Origin: Gordonia hongkongensis
GTDB lineage: Bacteria > Actinomycetota > Actinomycetes > Mycobacteriales > Mycobacteriaceae
Assembly (NCBI RefSeq): GCF_023078355.1
Contig: NZ_CP095552.1
Coordinates: forward strand, 5,208,001-5,272,000
Direction of reading: 5' to 3'
Length of the DNA: 64,000 nt
Part shown: in pieces, positions 24,877 through 33,277 of the stretch
Layout: each line of letters begins with the position of its first letter
Position numbering within the stretch: the first letter of the stretch is position 1
Position numbers and translations under genes: made by a program
The notes under the pieces: generated by a model
Databases searched by the model: none
Told to the model about the DNA's origin: nothing
The model's input: only the letters and a program-made list of their open reading frames with translations

Positions 24877-25335
24877 TCAGCCCGAGGCCGCCTCGGAGCC
24901 GGCGGTGATCTCCTGACGTCCGTCGCCGGAATGCTCGATGGCCACCTTGCGAGGCTTGGCTCTCTCGGCCACCGGGATCGTCACCGTGAGCACACCGTTG
25001 TCATAGGCAGCAGAGATCTTCGCCGGATCGACACCCTCACCCAGAGTGATCTGCCGACGATAGGTGCCGGCGAAACGCTCGTTGCCCAACCACTGCACAC
25101 CCTCATCCGAGAGTGCGCTGCGATGCGCCGACAAGGTCAACACCCCGTTGTCGACGTTGAGATCGATCGAACCAGGATCAGCACCAGGCAGGTCGGCAAT
25201 CAACGAATAGTGGTCGTCGACCTTGTACACATCGATCGGCATGAATCGCGGTGTACGTCGGCCAGCGCCGGACTCGCCGGTGAGAAGTCCTCGAGCCCAG
25301 TCATCAACCATGGAGAACGGATCGATACCCAGCAT
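24877..25335 (-). CDS. Hsp20-family small heat-shock protein
   Basis: A 152-residue alpha-crystallin-type chaperone. The N terminus MLGIDPFSMVDDWARGLL is followed by the alpha-crystallin domain from about residue 42 (RFMPIDVYKVDDHYSLIADL). The conserved GVLTVTIPVAERAKPRKVAI motif sits near the end, then a short acidic tail. It binds unfolding proteins without ATP. AAGGAGGTG lies 7 bases before this ATG, which decides the start against an ATG 20 codons upstream. A CIRCE element at 25410-25436 indicates HrcA repression and heat induction. Confidence 0.93.
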   Translation of the reverse strand: MLGIDPFSMVDDWARGLLTGESGAGRRTPRFMPIDVYKVDDHYSLIADLPGADPGSIDLNVDNGVLTLSAHRSALSDEGVQWLGNERFAGTYRRQITLGEGVDPAKISAAYDNGVLTVTIPVAERAKPRKVAIEHSGDGRQEITAGSEAASG

Positions 25336-25409
25336 CGCAAACACCTCCTTGATCCACGGGTGCCGCCACGCTGACGGCACCACATCAACCATCACTGCGC
25401 GCCATCAGA

Positions 25410-25436
25410 TTAGCACTCAACGCCAGTGAGTGCCAA
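25410..25436. promoter_or_regulatory. CIRCE element (HrcA operator)
   Basis: TTAGCACTC-N9-GAGTGCCAA differs from the CIRCE consensus TTAGCACTC-N9-GAGTGCTAA at one base. It lies 74 bases upstream of the hsp20 start. Confidence 0.8.
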
Positions 25437-25615
25437 GCATCTTTTCGATGATCAACGCACTCAGTCCTCCACCGGCACAACAGCACTCGACCCAAGAGCA
25501 GAGCAGTAGCCCGCTTTCGGCATCGGGTGGCGATTCACCCAGACGAGTGCTATCTAGGAACACGACGTTCACCCCCGGCACGTTCCGACGACATGACCCA
25601 GGAAGGACCCAACCG

Positions 25616-25864
25616 ATGTCGGCCCCCGCCCCTGAACTTCACCCGATCGTCTGGCCCGACCCCAGCCCGCTGCAGCACTGGTGGACCCACGTCATGGGCC
25701 GGCCACGTCTCCACCCGGATCAATCCGAAACACCGGTACCAGCCACACCCGGCACCCATGACCAGCAACGACGCACGCCCGGCCCGGCATTGACCGCCAG
25801 CATGGGTGCCCGCGGCCGCCACAGCATGCCTCGACAGCAGCTGGCTTCCGCTCGACGGCGCTGA
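25616..25864 (+). CDS. Small Pro/His-rich protein, unknown
   Basis: An 82-residue reading frame preceded by AGGAAGGA 8 bases before the ATG. It encodes a Pro-, His- and Arg-rich peptide (PAPELHPIVWPDPSPLQHWW) with no membrane segment. It has no recognised family. The good ribosome site and its place after the hsp20/CIRCE promoter region give modest support, and it could instead be spurious. Confidence 0.35.
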   Translation: MSAPAPELHPIVWPDPSPLQHWWTHVMGRPRLHPDQSETPVPATPGTHDQQRRTPGPALTASMGARGRHSMPRQQLASARRR

Positions 25865-26018
25865 CCGCGTCACACACCTCTACGGCCGGGCCACGCCTCC
25901 CAACGCACAGCGACATGACCCCCGACCTCAGGGTGCGTTCTGTTCACGCGCGGGACGGGCATTGGCCCTACGACGACTCTTGCTGTCCCACAACGCCAAC
26001 TTGATCGAACTTGCAGTC

Positions 26019-26144
26019 ATGACATCCCGCAGCCTCACATTTCACCGTTACACCCCGCCCACCCCACATCACGACCTACGGTGGGCCCTGGCCTACCTCA
26101 TCACCCTGGCCGCCATCCTTGTATTCCTCACCACGTTGCAATGA
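26019..26144 (+). CDS. Tiny putative membrane peptide
   Basis: A 41-codon frame encoding a basic N terminus and one C-terminal hydrophobic helix (WALAYLITLAAILVFLTTL). No ribosome site is visible, so support rests only on the well-formed helix directly before the stop. Confidence 0.25.
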   Translation: MTSRSLTFHRYTPPTPHHDLRWALAYLITLAAILVFLTTLQ

Positions 26145-26350
26145 CACCTCGATCTCCTGGCGGGCTGGGCAACCCAACAACGGGTGACGGCAGCGGCGTA
26201 CCCGCCGCGACACTGTCACGCCGCACACGTAACGTCCGATGACCGGTCGTAGATCGGTGTCGCATCGGCCCTAGTAGATCCCGAAACACACTGCGCTAGA
26301 GCACTTTCGAAACACATTGAGCAGGACATCAGAAGGAAGGTCAGACGCGT

Positions 26351-26470
26351 ATGGTGAGCCTGGGTGGTCTTGTCATGCCGGTCGCTGTGATGGTCGCCGC
26401 GTTGGTCATGGAAGCAGTGCAGAAACGCATACACCCCTATTCGCCCGACGACGACGTCCCACGCCTCTGA
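26351..26470 (+). CDS. Tiny putative membrane peptide
   Basis: A 39-codon frame with GGAAGG 10 bases before the ATG. It encodes one hydrophobic stretch (LGGLVMPVAVMVAALVMEA) and a charged tail ending DDDVPRL. Two copies of CGAAACACAYTG, 26 bases apart at 26282 and 26308, lie just upstream and may be regulator sites. Unrecognised. Confidence 0.35.
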   Translation: MVSLGGLVMPVAVMVAALVMEAVQKRIHPYSPDDDVPRL

Positions 26471-27088
26471 CAGACCGGGCGCGCCCATCCTGGCCACGGC
26501 CTTTCTGCCAGCAGCGGCGGGACCACCTCTGGCAAAGCGGTTTCGGGGCCGGCTTCCGACTGATCTCCGCAGGACGACTCTGGCACTGAGTGTCTAATAC
26601 CCTGTCCAGCAGCGATTCACAACCACTGGCTACGACGATCAGGAGGAGTGGCCAGGCTGACACATCTGGGAGATATGCAGGCTATTGCTGCGGGTAACAC
26701 TGCATATCCGCTTGCTGCGTTGGTCCTGCGTTGATGGCTCACTGTCCGATGACACCGTAGTTGGGAGTTGTGACAGCTAATTGGTGAGTCACTAACCCGC
26801 GTTTGCGGCACCCGGATTGCGTAGTTCGCTGCCAACTGAATCGAGATCGCGGGTTCGGCACAGGCGTGGCCCCGACGGCCGGCCTGCTGACTCCTGTCGA
26901 AATACGCTGTGCGAGAACGAATACTCTGATTCGATGGTGCCCAATGTGCTAGGACCAATGGAAGGTCGGGGACGTTCAGAATGCCTAGCGAGAGACCGGA
27001 CAGGTTCGGCCCCAGCCACTCCCACCGAAGCCCTCGCCCCGGGAGCAGCGTAGGGGCCTGGGTCGGGTTGACCGGCGGCGGGACAGTC
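26471..27088. other. Intergenic stretch without supported genes
   Basis: About 620 bases with only short frames that lack start signals, and lower G+C than the core genome. Nothing nameable was found before the operator at 27089. Confidence 0.4.
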
Positions 27089-27125
27089 TGTACCGTTTGG
27101 TACATCGCATACTATTCAGTACACT
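27089..27125 (+). promoter_or_regulatory. Operator and promoter of the DUF1348-tetR pair
   Basis: The palindrome TGTACC-gttt-GGTACA (27089-27104) overlaps a -35 TTGGTA (27097-27102). A -10 TACACT (27120-27125) follows at 17 bases. A repressor bound here would block the polymerase directly. Confidence 0.55.
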
Positions 27126-27167
27126 CTGAACCGATGGGTACACCCGTGCTCTTGAAAGGAGCTTGTC

Positions 27168-27635
27168 ATGTCTCGTCCTCCGCTGCCGCCGTTCACCGAG
27201 GCCACCGCTACCCAGAAGGTCCGCGCCGCAGAAGACGCGTGGAACACGCGTGACCCCGAGCGCGTCTCCCTCGCGTATAGCGAGGACAGCTGGTGGCGGA
27301 ACCGATCGACTTTCGTCCAGGGCCGTGCCGCGATCGTCGAATTCCTCACAGACAAGTGGGACCGCGAGCTCGACTACCGACTCATCAAAGAGCTGTGGGC
27401 ATTCACCGGCGACGTCATCGCGGTGCGCTTCGCCTACGAGTATCGTGATCTCACCGGCCACTGGTTCCGCGCATACGGGAACGAAAACTGGCACTTCGAC
27501 AAGGACGGCCTGATGACCCACCGCCACGCGAGCATCAACGACGTCGCGATCACGGAGTCCGACCGCAAGTTCTTCTGGGACGCCTCCGGTCCCCGGCTGG
27601 CCGACCACCCCGGCTTGAGCGACCTCGGACTGTAA
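27168..27635 (+). CDS. DUF1348 NTF2-like protein
   Basis: A 155-residue member of the DUF1348/SnoaL-type NTF2 fold. It carries [40 protein letters not shown] and [20 protein letters not shown], then GNENWHFD and [13 protein letters not shown]. The conserved Trp/Arg-lined pocket suggests small-molecule binding or catalysis of unknown kind. GAAAGGAG 7 bases upstream fixes the start. The stop overlaps the start of the TetR gene (TAATG), so the pair is an operon behind one operator-controlled promoter. It lies inside the accessory insert. Confidence 0.88.
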   Translation: MSRPPLPPFTEATATQKVRAAEDAWNTRDPERVSLAYSEDSWWRNRSTFVQGRAAIVEFLTDKWDRELDYRLIKELWAFTGDVIAVRFAYEYRDLTGHWFRAYGNENWHFDKDGLMTHRHASINDVAITESDRKFFWDASGPRLADHPGLSDLGL

Positions 27636-28201
27636 TGGCCCGAACCGTCCTCGACCGATCCGACGCGGTCCGCGCGCTGGCCGGCGTCTTCCGCAAGCGA
27701 GGCTTCGAAGCCGGCTCGCTGTCGGTCATCCAGCAAGAGACCGGACTCGGCCGCGGCAGCCTCTACCACTTTTTCCCTGACGGGAAAACGGACATGGCGC
27801 GTGCCGTTCTCGACGAGGTGAGCGAGTGGTTCGAGGAACGGGTCTTCGTGCCACTTCGCACGACCGAGAGCGCAACTCAAGCGGTCGAGGCGATGTCACA
27901 AGAGGTGGCCGACTACTTCATGTCCCGCGAGAGCGTGTGCCTGTTCGCGGCAATGACGTTGGGCCAGGAGAAGGAGACATTCGCTGACGCGGTCCGCAGC
28001 TACTTCAGCGACTGGGTCGACGCTCTCGCGGAAGCGCTACGGCGCGGCGGGCTCACCAACCAAGAGGCTTCAGACCGTGCCCTGGACGCGGTCGCGGCGA
28101 TCCAAGGCGGGCTGATCTTGGCCCGTGCCTACGACGACAGCGCGACCTTCCTTCACATCGTCGACCGCACCCGGCAGCGCCTACTCGCCCCCGTTTCCTG
28201 A
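27635..28201 (+). CDS. TetR-family regulator, cotranscribed with DUF1348
   Basis: A 188-residue TetR protein of the LmrA/YxaF type. The helix-turn-helix includes LSVIQQETGLGRGSLYHFFP (residues about 29-48), followed by the characteristic GKTDMARAVLDEV. A C-terminal helical domain contains SRESVCLFAAMTLGQE. ATG overlaps the preceding stop. It probably represses its own operon through the TGTACC/GGTACA palindrome at 27089. The inducing ligand is unknown. Confidence 0.87.
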   Translation: MARTVLDRSDAVRALAGVFRKRGFEAGSLSVIQQETGLGRGSLYHFFPDGKTDMARAVLDEVSEWFEERVFVPLRTTESATQAVEAMSQEVADYFMSRESVCLFAAMTLGQEKETFADAVRSYFSDWVDALAEALRRGGLTNQEASDRALDAVAAIQGGLILARAYDDSATFLHIVDRTRQRLLAPVS

Positions 28202-28460
28202 GCGGACGCTGACAGTAGGCCGAGCCGCCGTCACTCTCGGCTGCCGGACTTGCCTCATCGCGACGCCCGACGGTTTCATCGGATCGACAGACAGACCCTA
28301 TGTCACCCAACCGTGAAAACTGTTCTTTGTCAGCGTCATTCATCGAGGTCGGCGCTCGGTCGCCCCCTGACATCGAGACGTCCCCCTCCCGCCCCACGCC
28401 GGACAACTTTCTGGAGGAGGCACTTAGGAGCGCGGGGCTGGAGTGAAGGCGTGGGGTGGC

Positions 28461-28808
28461 TCAGAAGTAGTAGCTCTTGTTCGCGACGACGGTGACTCGC
28501 TTGATCGCGGTGCGGTACGCCCCTGCGCCGTACCAAGTCTTGCAGAACAAGTTGGCGGTGAGCTGAACACTTGCACCGGCGGGCGCGGTAACGGCTGTCC
28601 AACGTCCGGGACGCCAGTTCGTGGAGTTTCCTGGTGTGGCCGCGACTTGCAGGCTGCTCACAGACCCCCGCCCCAGACAATTGGCGTCACTATAGTTGGG
28701 ATAGATCGTCACCATCGCCGCGTCGGCGGTGGGTGCGGTGAGCAGTCCGGCGCCACACACCATTGCCGCAGCCGCGGCCGATACTCCCAGTCGATGCTTC
28801 ATTCTCAT
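28461..28808 (-). CDS. Small secreted protein, unknown
   Basis: A 115-residue exported protein. The signal peptide has basic MRMKHR, a hydrophobic core (VSAAAAAMVCGAGLLTA) and a likely cleavage after ADA. The mature part is about 85 residues with two cysteines (DANCLG, LFCKTW) that can form a disulfide. It is rich in Thr, Ser and Tyr, ending NKSYYF. AGGGG 8 bases before the ATG supports the start. It resembles small secreted proteins common in Gordonia and Rhodococcus that have no known function. Confidence 0.7.
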   Translation of the reverse strand: MRMKHRLGVSAAAAAMVCGAGLLTAPTADAAMVTIYPNYSDANCLGRGSVSSLQVAATPGNSTNWRPGRWTAVTAPAGASVQLTANLFCKTWYGAGAYRTAIKRVTVVANKSYYF

Positions 28809-29247
28809 GCGGTGTACCCCTTGTCTTGGTCAGAAATACGAAATGCCAGCTGCCTCGACGACGGCGGCAAATGCACTATCGCAACGATTTGAGGGTGTCG
28901 GCACCCGACCTGCGAGAATTCACCCGTACGGGCCAACCGATTCCAGCGTTTGGCCCGCACCGCCGTGCCTTGACCCCCGATTCATACTCCGGAGTACTTA
29001 TCTGACTTCGTCGTCGGTCGCCGACGAGGCGTGCGCTGATTCAGGATCGCGACGGCCAGGCATCGACCTCACCTCACACCACTGCGACAGAGGACATTCC
29101 GCGGCGCACCACCACCCGACTCGCCGCGACTGGCCCCTCGGCGAGCCGAGCGTGCCCGCGATCGGAGGCAGCGCGAAGCCACGCAAGAAGCCGAACGTCA
29201 TGACCTACTGGAGGACCGCCGACGTTCCTCTCACACCTCCACGACAG
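28809..29247. other. Intergenic stretch
   Basis: About 440 bases. A long plus-strand frame crosses it but has no start signal, is full of His/Pro/Arg repeats typical of a shadow frame, and is not supported. Confidence 0.4.
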
Positions 29248-29541
29248 TCACACCGCCACCGCCGGGATGTCGGCCGCGTAGCGGATGACCGAACCGACCC
29301 GGCCGAAGCGACGTTCGATGATCACGATCGCCTCCGCGAGCTGGTCGGGGTCGTCGACGTCGGCGACGAATGCCGCGGTGTGCCCGTTGTTGCCGAGCAT
29401 GAACGGCAGGACCGCGGAGTACTCACTGCTGACGACAGCCAGCGGGATGTCGCGACGGAACAGGTCGTACGCGTGGTCGATGGCAGCAGGGTCGTCGAGG
29501 ACGACGAGCGGGACCGAGGAGATGTGCTTGTTCTTTCTCAT
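29248..29541 (-). CDS. Hypothetical protein resembling a decayed SDR N-terminal half
   Basis: A 97-residue frame. The stretch NGHTAAFVADVDDPDQLAEA followed by IVIIERRFGRV resembles strands 3 and 4 of short-chain dehydrogenases (DVTDPDQVxxAV...RFGRVDVLVNNAG). The glycine-rich cofactor loop and catalytic Tyr-Lys are absent, and SVIRYAADIPAVAV ends the protein where NNAG would lie. It may be a relic or a small protein in its own right. No clear ribosome site precedes the ATG. It lies 92 bases beyond the aconitase gene on the same strand. Confidence 0.4.
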   Translation of the reverse strand: MRKNKHISSVPLVVLDDPAAIDHAYDLFRRDIPLAVVSSEYSAVLPFMLGNNGHTAAFVADVDDPDQLAEAIVIIERRFGRVGSVIRYAADIPAVAV

Positions 29542-29633
29542 GTATCGAGAGTGAACTCGCAGGTTATGAGGGGGTTGACCGATCACTGTGAATTCGCTGG
29601 CAGCTACGCGTTGCCACCCCCCGGCCCGCGAGG

Positions 29634-32231
29634 TCACCGCACGAGTTGCTCGTCGAGAATGCTGGGGATGACTCCGCCGCGTCGGAGAAGCCGACGATCC
29701 AAATCGGTCTCGGCGGCCACCTGCGCGTCGAAACGCATCTCGGAACCGTCGACCCGTCGGACCACGACCGTCACCGTCCCGCGCTCGACGGCGTCGGCAG
29801 TCCCGTTGACGTGCAGTCGGTCTCCGGGCTGCAGGTCCTGCAACCCGCCGTCGACGTCAGCAGGAACCAGCAACGGCAGGACGCCGACACCGATCAGATT
29901 GGACCGATGAATCCGCTCGAAACTGCGCGCGAGCACGGCCCGCACTCCGAGAAGACGCACCAGCTTCGCCGCCCAGTCGCGCGAGCTGCCCATGCCGTAC
30001 CGTTCCCCGGCGACGATCACCACTGCGTCGCCGGCGTCGGCATAGCGTCGGGCGGCTTCCGGGAGCAACACGACCTCGCCCGTGGGGGCGTGGACAGTGT
30101 GCGCGGGAGCCGCATCCGGTGCGAGCGCGTTGCGGACGTTCTTGTTCTGAAAGCCGCCCCGCAGCATGGCTTCCCAATTGCCGCGCCGGGAGGCGTAGAC
30201 GTTCAGGTCGCCCGGTTCCGCACCCCGCTCCACGAGGTATCGACCGGTCGGGCTGTCGGGCTTGATCGCCCCGGCCGGGGAGATGTGGTCGGTGGTGATG
30301 TCGTCGCCGAGCACGAGCAGGGGATGCGCGGTGTACTCCCCGAGCATGGTGTGCGCGTAGCCGTCATCGGCAAAAGGAGGACGCCGCAGGGCCGTCGACG
30401 ACGGGTCCCAGGGAAACAGCGGCCCATCCGGTACATCGAGTGCGTCCCACGCGGGATTGCGGGATGCCGACGCGAAGTCGTCGACGACATCGCGCGGCCG
30501 CCGCGACGAATCCGTCAGAGCATCGATTTCGTCAGGGGCGGGCCACAGATCAGCGAGCAGCACGTCGTGTCCGTCGGCGTCGACGCCGATCGGCTCCGAG
30601 GTGGGATCGATGGCCGCGTCACCGGCAAGGGCGAAGACGATCACCATCGGCGGCGACATCAGCAGACCCAGTTCGAGGTCCGGGTGGACGCGGCCGGGGA
30701 AGTTGCGGTTGCCACTGAGAACAGCCACCGGCTTCCGGGTGCGCGCCTCGGCCACCGCGGTGATCTCCGCCGGCAGCGGACCCGAGTTGCCGATGCAGGT
30801 GGCACAACCGAATCCGACGATGTCGAAACCGACCGCGGACAGGTCGTCGGTGAGACCGGCCCGCTCGAGCACGCCGGCGGCAGAGGGCGAACCCGGCGCG
30901 AGGGAGGTCTTCACATACTCCGGCACCCGCATCCCTCGCTCCCGTGCGCGGCGGGCGACCAGACCCGCAGCGATGAGGAGGCGCGGGTCAGAGGTGTTGG
31001 TACAGCTCGTGATCGACGCGATGGCGATCGGGAAGGCGGGCATCGGGATGTCGTCGTCACATCGAGAAGGCCCCTCGGCGTCGAAGGTCGCCGGCAACTC
31101 GGTCACCGTAACCAGGTCCTGCGGACGACGCGGACCGGCCACCGACGGGACCACCGCACCCAGGTCGATGTCGATCATGCGGGTGAAACGCGGCTCGGCG
31201 TCGGGGTCGAACCACAGTCCGAGCCGTCGTGTCACCGACTCGACGAGCTCGCAGTGTTCTGCGGCACGTCCGGTGTCGGCCAGGTATCGGACGGTCTGTG
31301 CGTCGACGGGGAAGAACCCGGTGGTGGCACCGTATTCCGGGGCCATGTTGGCAATCACCGCCCGTGCGCCCACCGTCAGTGCCGATACGCCCGGTCCGTA
31401 GAACTCGACGAACTCACCCGTGACCCCGAGCTCGCGCAGACGGTGCGTGACCACCAACGCAAGGTCTGTGGCCAGCACACCCGCGGAGAGCGTCCCGGTG
31501 AGGCGGACTCCCACAACGTCGGGGATCCGCAGTGTGGTCGGCATGCCGAACATCACCGTCTCGGCTTCCAGACCTCCTATGCCCCAGCCCAATACACCCA
31601 GCCCGTTGATCATGGGCGTGTGGCTGTCCGTACCGAGCATCATGTCCGGAACCGCGTGGTCGACGCCACCGACCTTCTCCACCGTCACCACGGTGGCGAG
31701 CTGTTCGAGGTTGATCGTGTGCATGATCCCGGTACCCGGCGGGTTGATGTGCACGGTGTCCATCGTCGTCGACGCCCAGGCCAGGAAGCGATACCGCTCC
31801 GCGTTGCGGCGCATGTCGTGGGCGAGATTGGCCGCGGCGGCATCGCGGCGCGCGAACGACTCGACCGCGAGCGAATGGTCCACCGAGACCTCCACCGGCA
31901 GGCGGGGACTCAACGCCGTCGGATCCCCACCTCGGGCGGCAACCGCGTCACGCATCGCGGCGATGTCGACGAGGGCGGGCGTGCTGGTGGTGTCGTGCAT
32001 CAGCAACCGGCCCGGCACATACGGGATCTCGGCGTCGCTGGTGCCGGCGCGAAGCCAGCGGGTCATGTCGTCCAGGGCTCGATCGCGCGTCTCGGCGTCG
32101 GCATGGCGAGTCACGTTCTCGGCGAGTAGACGGACCACCGTGGGCCACTGCCGGTACACGTCGGACCCGACCCGCCGCTCGACATCGACGACCGGCAGAT
32201 CGGGTTGCGCGCGGCGTTCAGCTCCACTCAT
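29634..32231 (-). CDS. Aconitase-family hydratase (AcnA type)
   Basis: An 865-residue aconitase-superfamily enzyme with all four domains. The three [4Fe-4S] cysteines lie in SITSCTNTSDP and FGCATCIGNSG. Substrate-binding landmarks include LGTDSHTPMINGLGVLGWGI, YMGSSRD-type GMGSSRDWAAK and RSFERIHRSNLIG. It hydrates/dehydrates a tricarboxylate such as citrate/isocitrate, or a related acid. The N terminus carries VPGRLLMHDTTSTPALVDI, rather than the LLQDFTGVPAVVD of most housekeeping AcnA, which suggests a specialised paralogue. Its place opposite a GntR gene and a tricarboxylate transporter supports that. Several in-frame starts exist; the ATG at 32231 leaves the operator upstream. Confidence 0.85.
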   Translation of the reverse strand: MSGAERRAQPDLPVVDVERRVGSDVYRQWPTVVRLLAENVTRHADAETRDRALDDMTRWLRAGTSDAEIPYVPGRLLMHDTTSTPALVDIAAMRDAVAARGGDPTALSPRLPVEVSVDHSLAVESFARRDAAAANLAHDMRRNAERYRFLAWASTTMDTVHINPPGTGIMHTINLEQLATVVTVEKVGGVDHAVPDMMLGTDSHTPMINGLGVLGWGIGGLEAETVMFGMPTTLRIPDVVGVRLTGTLSAGVLATDLALVVTHRLRELGVTGEFVEFYGPGVSALTVGARAVIANMAPEYGATTGFFPVDAQTVRYLADTGRAAEHCELVESVTRRLGLWFDPDAEPRFTRMIDIDLGAVVPSVAGPRRPQDLVTVTELPATFDAEGPSRCDDDIPMPAFPIAIASITSCTNTSDPRLLIAAGLVARRARERGMRVPEYVKTSLAPGSPSAAGVLERAGLTDDLSAVGFDIVGFGCATCIGNSGPLPAEITAVAEARTRKPVAVLSGNRNFPGRVHPDLELGLLMSPPMVIVFALAGDAAIDPTSEPIGVDADGHDVLLADLWPAPDEIDALTDSSRRPRDVVDDFASASRNPAWDALDVPDGPLFPWDPSSTALRRPPFADDGYAHTMLGEYTAHPLLVLGDDITTDHISPAGAIKPDSPTGRYLVERGAEPGDLNVYASRRGNWEAMLRGGFQNKNVRNALAPDAAPAHTVHAPTGEVVLLPEAARRYADAGDAVVIVAGERYGMGSSRDWAAKLVRLLGVRAVLARSFERIHRSNLIGVGVLPLLVPADVDGGLQDLQPGDRLHVNGTADAVERGTVTVVVRRVDGSEMRFDAQVAAETDLDRRLLRRGGVIPSILDEQLVR

Positions 32232-32241
32232 GCATCCCACC

Positions 32242-32260
32242 ATAGGTTATAACCTATAAC
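32242..32260. promoter_or_regulatory. GntR operator 1
   Basis: ATAGGTTATAACCTATAAC contains a perfect 16-bp palindrome and lies just upstream of the aconitase-family gene, between it and the divergent GntR gene. A near-identical site lies at 33066-33084. Confidence 0.7.
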
Positions 32261-32338
32261 TTGCACCACCGGTGATATCATCGCGGCGTCCGGCGCTGCC
32301 GCACCTCGACGTCCCATGACCACTGCCGGGAGGCCGCC

Positions 32339-33019
32339 ATGACCACACCAGGCGGGATGTTCACCAAGAACGATTACGCATACGCCGAGCTCCAACGGCG
32401 AATTCTGACCGGGGTCCTGCCGGCCGGCGCGGTGATCCCCCAGGCCAAGCTGGCGGCCGAGATCGGCGTCAGCACGACTCCCCTCCGCGAGGCGATCCGC
32501 CGGCTGTCCGCCGAGGGCATGGTCGAACTCGAGGCCCACCGAGACGCGCGGGTGACCCCCGTATCGGCAAATGAGGCGCGCCACCTCTACCAGGTACGGG
32601 AGAACCTGGACCCGCTCGCGGCGGCGCTCGCCGCGCGGACGCGAACGGCGGCCGACATCGCCGCCATCAGCAATGCCTTCGATCGCCTCTCGCCTATTGC
32701 CAGTGCGTCCGATGTCGATGCCCTTGTCCGACACCGGGAATTCCATCGCACGGTGTACCGCGCGTCGGGCAACCCCGTTCTCATCGACATCCTCGAACGA
32801 CTCTGGGACAAAGCAGATCGTTACCGCGTCATCGGCCTCTCCCACCGGGGCGATTCACCCGACGACCGGTCGCGGGTCACCGCCGAGCACCGGGCGATCA
32901 TGGAGGCCGTCGCCGACGGTGACGCCGAGCGTGCCGACGCGGTGATGCGCGAGCACATCGGCAACAGTCTCGGACGTCGTGCCATCGATGCGCTCACCGC
33001 GGACCCCGTCGCCGGTTGA
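32339..33019 (+). CDS. GntR-family (FCD) regulator of the tricarboxylate module
   Basis: A 226-residue FadR-type GntR protein. The winged helix covers residues about 12-75 (KLAAEIGVSTTPLREAIRRL). A C-terminal FCD helical domain follows, whose metal-binding residues are suggested by RHREFHRTVYRASGN and TAEHRAIMEAV. GGGAGG 6 bases upstream supports the ATG. It lies between the two gene sets it probably controls: the divergent aconitase-like gene and the TctC-B-A/aldolase operon. Each has the same palindrome at its promoter. The effector is likely the transported acid or a breakdown product. Confidence 0.88.
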   Translation: MTTPGGMFTKNDYAYAELQRRILTGVLPAGAVIPQAKLAAEIGVSTTPLREAIRRLSAEGMVELEAHRDARVTPVSANEARHLYQVRENLDPLAAALAARTRTAADIAAISNAFDRLSPIASASDVDALVRHREFHRTVYRASGNPVLIDILERLWDKADRYRVIGLSHRGDSPDDRSRVTAEHRAIMEAVADGDAERADAVMREHIGNSLGRRAIDALTADPVAG

Positions 33020-33065
33020 CCTGGCCGCTGCCACTTTTCCAACCCCTGTGTCCTGCGTCACGGCC

Positions 33066-33084
33066 ATAGGTTATAATCTATAAC
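33066..33084. promoter_or_regulatory. GntR operator 2
   Basis: ATAGGTTATAATCTATAAC matches operator 1 at 18 of 19 bases. It lies between gntR and the tctC operon, about 195 bases before the tctC start. Confidence 0.7.
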
Positions 33085-33277
33085 TGTGCGACGCCGAGTG
33101 CGCGCGAAAAGCGCAAAACGATACTTATGCGCCCAAGCGTGACTGTGACGACGGTTACGCCAACACTTCCGATGTGACCACCGACGTGGTTGTCCTCACA
33201 TCCGCAGCAGAATCGAGTCAGACGATGTTGGTAGCTCTCGGCCTCGGGACCCGACCCCGAACGAAAACGAGGACCGC

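Noticed and set aside
28729..29910. Plus-strand frame across the gap after the secreted-protein gene
   Set aside because: No ribosome site or -10, overlaps genes on the other strand at both ends, and the composition is that of a shadow frame.
29646..32129. 827-codon plus-strand frame opposite the aconitase gene
   Set aside because: Length alone is misleading in high-GC DNA; the minus-strand aconitase has every family motif.
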